From: Numida meleagris
Taxonomy: Eukaryota; Chordata; Aves; Galliformes; Numididae
Reading direction: 5' to 3'
NCBI RefSeq assembly: GCF_002078875.1
Contig: NC_034411.1
Coordinates: 34,118,260 to 34,182,259, forward strand
Length of the DNA: 64,000 nt
Both the position numbers and the translations under genes were made by a program. Shown here piece by piece: positions 60,281 to 64,000 of the stretch; position 1 is the stretch's first letter; each line of letters opens with the position of its first letter. The notes beneath the pieces were generated by a model that saw only the letters and a program-made list of their open reading frames with translations, did no database searches and had not been told where the DNA came from.

Positions 60281-62520
60281 ATGTTTCTATAAAGTGCCCC
60301 CTTGCATCCATTTGGAGCATCAAGGGGTCTGTTCTCTGAATACTTACTAAATTGCTTAAGACTTTTGGTATTAACAGCTCTGTGCTTTTCAGTATCAATG
60401 GGCTAATAAAACACAATTGTGAGAGGAAGAATTTGGACTGCAATGGAGTCACTGCGGTTGGTTGTGCTGTTTCCATTCTTCCCACCTGCGCACTGGAACA
60501 GGGCAGGCACAAAGTCTCCCTCCCTCCATGCATCAACCTCTTCCTGCTGCTCTTTTTGGCCACTCCAACACCGCAAATGCAGTGGGTGTGGAGTGCCAGC
60601 AGCTTTTTGGCCAGCACTGAGGCACACACTAATGCTAAAGCATGCCATCCTGCATGCTGATCCTGGAAGGACTTATCATGGGGGAATGCTCTGGATCAAG
60701 CAACCTTTAATTAGCCATTGATTTTCACTTTTCTCATACAAACTGGTATTTACTCAGCTTTTCTGCTGTGGGATTTCTACAGAAAGGAAAGCGACAGAAC
60801 CTTTATTTCATTTTTACAGCGCCTCACCTGATTTAAGATAACAAATGTTAATATTACTGGAATATCTGCTTGCTGGTAATAACAACTGAAAATGTTTCAA
60901 GTGGTTTTCTGTTTGTTTGGTCTGGTCAAGAGTATCTTATTAGTGACTTCTAACAAAGGTGTCTGCTGGAGGTACTGTGGAAATCCCAATTGACTTGTGA
61001 AAATTCTAACCTTTGATAATTGATGTCAGTAATTTATTTTTCTATTTTGCATTGAGATTAGCACTTGCAGACAGAGTTAAAGTTAATAATTTACACATGC
61101 CAGAGGCACTGGTGGGTTATGATGACGAGGCTTTTAATGACTCTGGTAGATGTGATATTAAGCAAAGCCACTGGAAGTGCCACATGAATATTCATTTTAA
61201 TGACATATATTGGAAGGCAAAGGATTGCAACTTGCATGAAGTAGCTGTCTCTTAAAAATTAAATGAACATATGGTAAACCATAGGCATTTTAAAGAAGCC
61301 CCAGCTAGTTCCATTAGATTTGGCAGTGATGGAATTAAATAATAATGATGATAATGACGAGAAAAAGAAAAGTTTTCCTTTTGTGTGTGGATTTGAAACC
61401 ATGATTGTATCAGTATCACGTGTGTATGATGAGTGGGAAGAAACTGCCCATACCATCTGAAATTGCTGACAGCTGTTAAAATCAGGCTTGTAACATGTGC
61501 AAAAGCATTAATCATGTTGCTGACTACATCTGTTCTTTGGAAAGAGGACACGTCTTTCCTTTGAGGACAGTTACCTGGCTATAAAAGGCTTGTTTTCAAT
61601 TGTTATGCAGAACAGTGTGTCATCCCATTACCGCAGACTGCGAGCTTGTGATAAGAACTAATTGACTAGCAATTCCTTATTTGCATCACATTTTTGATTC
61701 CCAGAAATCAATGAGTAACCTGAAAGTCATGACATTGTAGAGGTCAGTTTGTGCATATCCAACCCAGCAAACCAGAGTTTGATGAGCTGAAACAGTAATG
61801 AGGCTTTTGTACATATATTAAACTTCGATGTGCTGCACATCCAGCTGTCTGACTGAGAGGTATTCACGTAAAATCTTTTTTTCTATCTCAGAAATGGAGA
61901 TAGTGTACTCAGGTGTCATCTGCTGTCATTAGATGGTGATTTTGGTGCGTCTGATAAAGTGTTGTGATGCCAGGAAAGCAAATTCAGTTATTTCTGATGT
62001 TGTTCTACATTAGCTAAAGAATATAACCCTAACCCCCCCCCCCCAAAAAAAAAAAAAGTCTACTGATGGAGATGGTCTACTACCAAAACCACACGTGTTA
62101 AAAGCATGAGGAATATCTTTTTGTTCCTTCAGAACAACCATCCATACTTCATACTAAGCAGGGTTTGTAATATGGCAATTAATCTAGATTTTCAGGTTCT
62201 GCCATGCGGTCTGCAGTATTCTGTGTGAATAACAAACACTTAAAAAACAGGAGTTCTGCGGCAAACTTAAAATCTGCGGTTGTAGATTGAATATAATACA
62301 CTTCACATACCTATTATAAATGGTCCTGATGCAACACAAAATGTTTTCCTGTGCAGCTCATGGAAAATAGGCTGATTGCATGGAATAGGGAAGGACACTA
62401 ATCATTGTTCATGCAATGTCTCTAAATCATCCATTAGAGCACTTGCTAACAGTGCCAAGTTTTTAAGAGGGTGAGACTCTTCGTTTTTCTCAGTTGTTGA
62501 TAATACTTTGAATGGAATCT
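60281..62520. other. Unique non-coding stretch
   Basis: No defended gene. A 165-codon minus frame (60132-60629) starts here and runs into the LTR; its peptide is unrecognised. The segments about 61040-61260 and 61560-61850 look like conserved non-coding DNA. A C12A13 tract lies at 62033-62057. Confidence 0.45.
62033..62057. repeat. C12A13 compound homopolymer
   Basis: Twelve C then thirteen A, preceded by ACCCTAAC. An abrupt switch between two homopolymers. Confidence 0.97.
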
Positions 62521-62872
62521 TGTACTGAATGAAATGAGATAGTGGCTGGAAACCAGGAAGGAAAAGGAGGAGCTAGGCTTTCTCAGTCTCAAGAAGAGAA
62601 GGTTCCAGGACAAGGGTGAATGGTTTTAAACTAAAAGAGGGGAGATTTAGCTTAGATGTTAGGTGGAAATTGTTTTCTCAGAGGGCGGTGAGGCCCTGGC
62701 ACTGCTGCCCGGAGAAGCTGTGGATGCCCCATCCCTGGAGGTGCTCAAGGCTGGGTTGGATGGGGCCCTGGGCAGCCTGAGCTGGTGGGTGGCAGCCCGA
62801 CCTGTGGCAGGGGTTGAAACTGTTTGGTCTTTAAGGTCCCTTCCAACCCAACTCATTTTATGGTTCTATGAA
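62521..62872 (+). mobile_element. CR1 LINE 3' region, plus strand
   Basis: Sense CR1 with an AGGAAGGAAAAGGAGGAGC start, GGTTTTAAACTAAAAGAGG (about 62622), GAGGGCGGTGAGGCCCTGGC (about 62681), TGCCCCATCCCTGGAGGTGC (about 62726), GGTTGGATGGGGCCCTGGGC (about 62754), and AGGTCCCTTCCAACCC (about 62833). The tail is TTATGGTTCTATG. It is 5'-truncated; the left edge is approximate. It is the same subfamily as 55809-56045, but longer. The small frames on both strands here (62659-62887) are CR1 sequence. Confidence 0.94.
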
Positions 62873-64000
62873 AAGAAAGAGAAATGATAGAAGTAGAAAG
62901 ACGCGTGCAAATAAAAAGGGATCAAGGCAGCTACAGATGATTCAGGCTAGGTGACAGTAGGAAAAGGAGACCTTTGAAGTCTTTTGCTGGGATTTTGTTT
63001 CTTTTTTTCTTTAAACACAAGAAGTAGAACAAAAACAAAATGGACCCTAAAAAATATCACCAAATACAAGATGAAACACTGAAGATAAAATAAGGAAAAG
63101 AAAGAAACAGAAATGGAGAAAGTGCTGTGGAGAATGGTCATACTGTGTTGTAAATAGCAGAAAAGGTTATTCTTTCTCTTTGCATTTTCCTGCCACCTCC
63201 CAACAAATGAAATGTTAAATAAGACACCCAGTTATGGGAAGACTGCCTCAGGAAGAGATGCTAGAGTAAAATCTAAAAGGAAGGAGGTGAAGTAAGAGAA
63301 AGCAGAAAAATAATGACAGGCACATATGTGAAAATACTTTGTAAGGTGTTCTGTACAATTGCAAAAAAAAAAATCTAATTATTATTTGAGACATTGTACA
63401 TGGTACTGATAGATAAGGTCTAGGCCTTAATATAGTGCTTGTAGCCTCAGGAGCAGTAGATTCCAGATTGTACATGCTCCCGCATCCTACGTGGTAATGG
63501 ATGATTTTGTTTGGGCAGCAGAAATGAATCTTAGAGGTCATGATCTCCAACTAAGACCAACCCTCCATAGATGCATGTGTGGGCTTGGAACATGCCAAAA
63601 TCAGTCTTTATGTTGTGTAATTATGTTCAACACCCGATAAATATGGTTGAGATGTTAAAGTGCGTGTGTATATATATATATATTGAACAATCATGTGAGC
63701 GCTGCATGTTTGTCAAATATTTTAATCTGTGGACCAAATGTGGAATTTGTAGCCAGCTTGAAGCTGTAGGTAGCCGTGGGGATTTCTTTATAGGGTCTGA
63801 TTTGGTGTTTTTTTTGTTTTATTTTTTTCCAGGTTCGGTAAATATTCTTGTATCCCATCATGCTGCTTGTTCTCCAAAACTGAGTGGGAATTTAAGAAAG
63901 GAAATTAAATTTCCAGAGGATTTTGGAAAATCCTCTGGAATGGAATGGAAAAACAACCCAGAACTTTGATACGGAAGAGTATTTATGTTGTGCGCTGTGC
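62873..64000. other. Unique non-coding right edge
   Basis: No gene recognised. Contains a (TA)n run at about 63669-63682, a T-rich stretch near 63809-63830 and the 14-bp perfect inverted repeat at 63911-63940. The 132-codon plus frame 63571-63969 crosses these and has no recognised domain. Confidence 0.45.
63911..63940. repeat. Perfect 14-bp inverted repeat with 2-base centre
   Basis: TTCCAGAGGATTTT (63911-63924) and AAAATCCTCTGGAA (63927-63940) around GG. A near-palindrome of 30 bases with no mismatch, able to extrude as a cruciform or fold as a very tight RNA hairpin. Confidence 0.97.

Noticed and set aside
1..64000. Most short open frames across the window as genes
   Set aside because: Nearly all are under 110 codons, many start at GTG or TTG, overlap each other on both strands, lack recognisable domains, and match the number expected by chance in AT-rich vertebrate DNA.
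1..64000. tRNA, rRNA, spliceosomal RNA genes and CRISPR arrays
   Set aside because: None seen by eye: no cloverleaf with the GGTTCRANTCC box, and no regularly spaced direct repeats. Faint or degraded copies could be missed without a covariance search.

Overview
The window looks like vertebrate, specifically avian, non-coding DNA. It is AT-rich, has no long open frames, and carries bird-type interspersed repeats: six recognisable CR1 LINE 3' ends, two deletion-derivative mariner elements of the Galluhop type known from chicken, ERVL-type solo LTRs, and older CR1/L3-like LINE debris. Chicken or another galliform is the best fit. That assignment is inferred from the repeat families, not from a gene. 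The window could be a gene desert or the inside of a very long intron; the sequence does not distinguish these.

Layout. 1-6.5 kb: unique AT-rich DNA with one mariner derivative (973-1526) and a minus-strand CR1 (about 3911-4640). 6.5-27 kb: a shortened ERVL-type LTR (about 6570-6862, minus), two ancient CR1/L3-like antisense fragments (about 12.64-13.06 and 16.18-17.11 kb), several homopolymer tracts including a 38-base T tract, and otherwise unique DNA. 27-32 kb: a second worn ERVL-type LTR piece (about 27.00-27.15 kb, minus), the second mariner derivative (27779-28325), a plus-strand CR1 (about 30495-31062) and a minus-strand CR1 (about 31514-31795). 32-48 kb: mostly unique DNA with a well-bounded solo LTR (40380-40908). 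48-64 kb: a probable LTR with a TATA box and AATAAA (about 48131-48824), three plus-strand CR1 tails (about 55809-56045, 56320-56764 and 62521-62872), a minus-strand LTR (about 59905-60280), and a perfect 14-bp inverted repeat near the right edge (63911-63940).

Genes. I found no exon, tRNA, rRNA, snRNA or CRISPR array that I can defend. The longest open frames (197, 165 and 144 codons) match nothing I recognise. They are reported as candidates only, with the test that would decide each. No set of genes works together here. The history I can read is repeated retroposon and transposon insertion followed by decay. I did not find a convincing undescribed biological system. The most test-worthy signals are the unusual hairpins, the paired mariner derivatives, the unclassified LTRs and three open frames.
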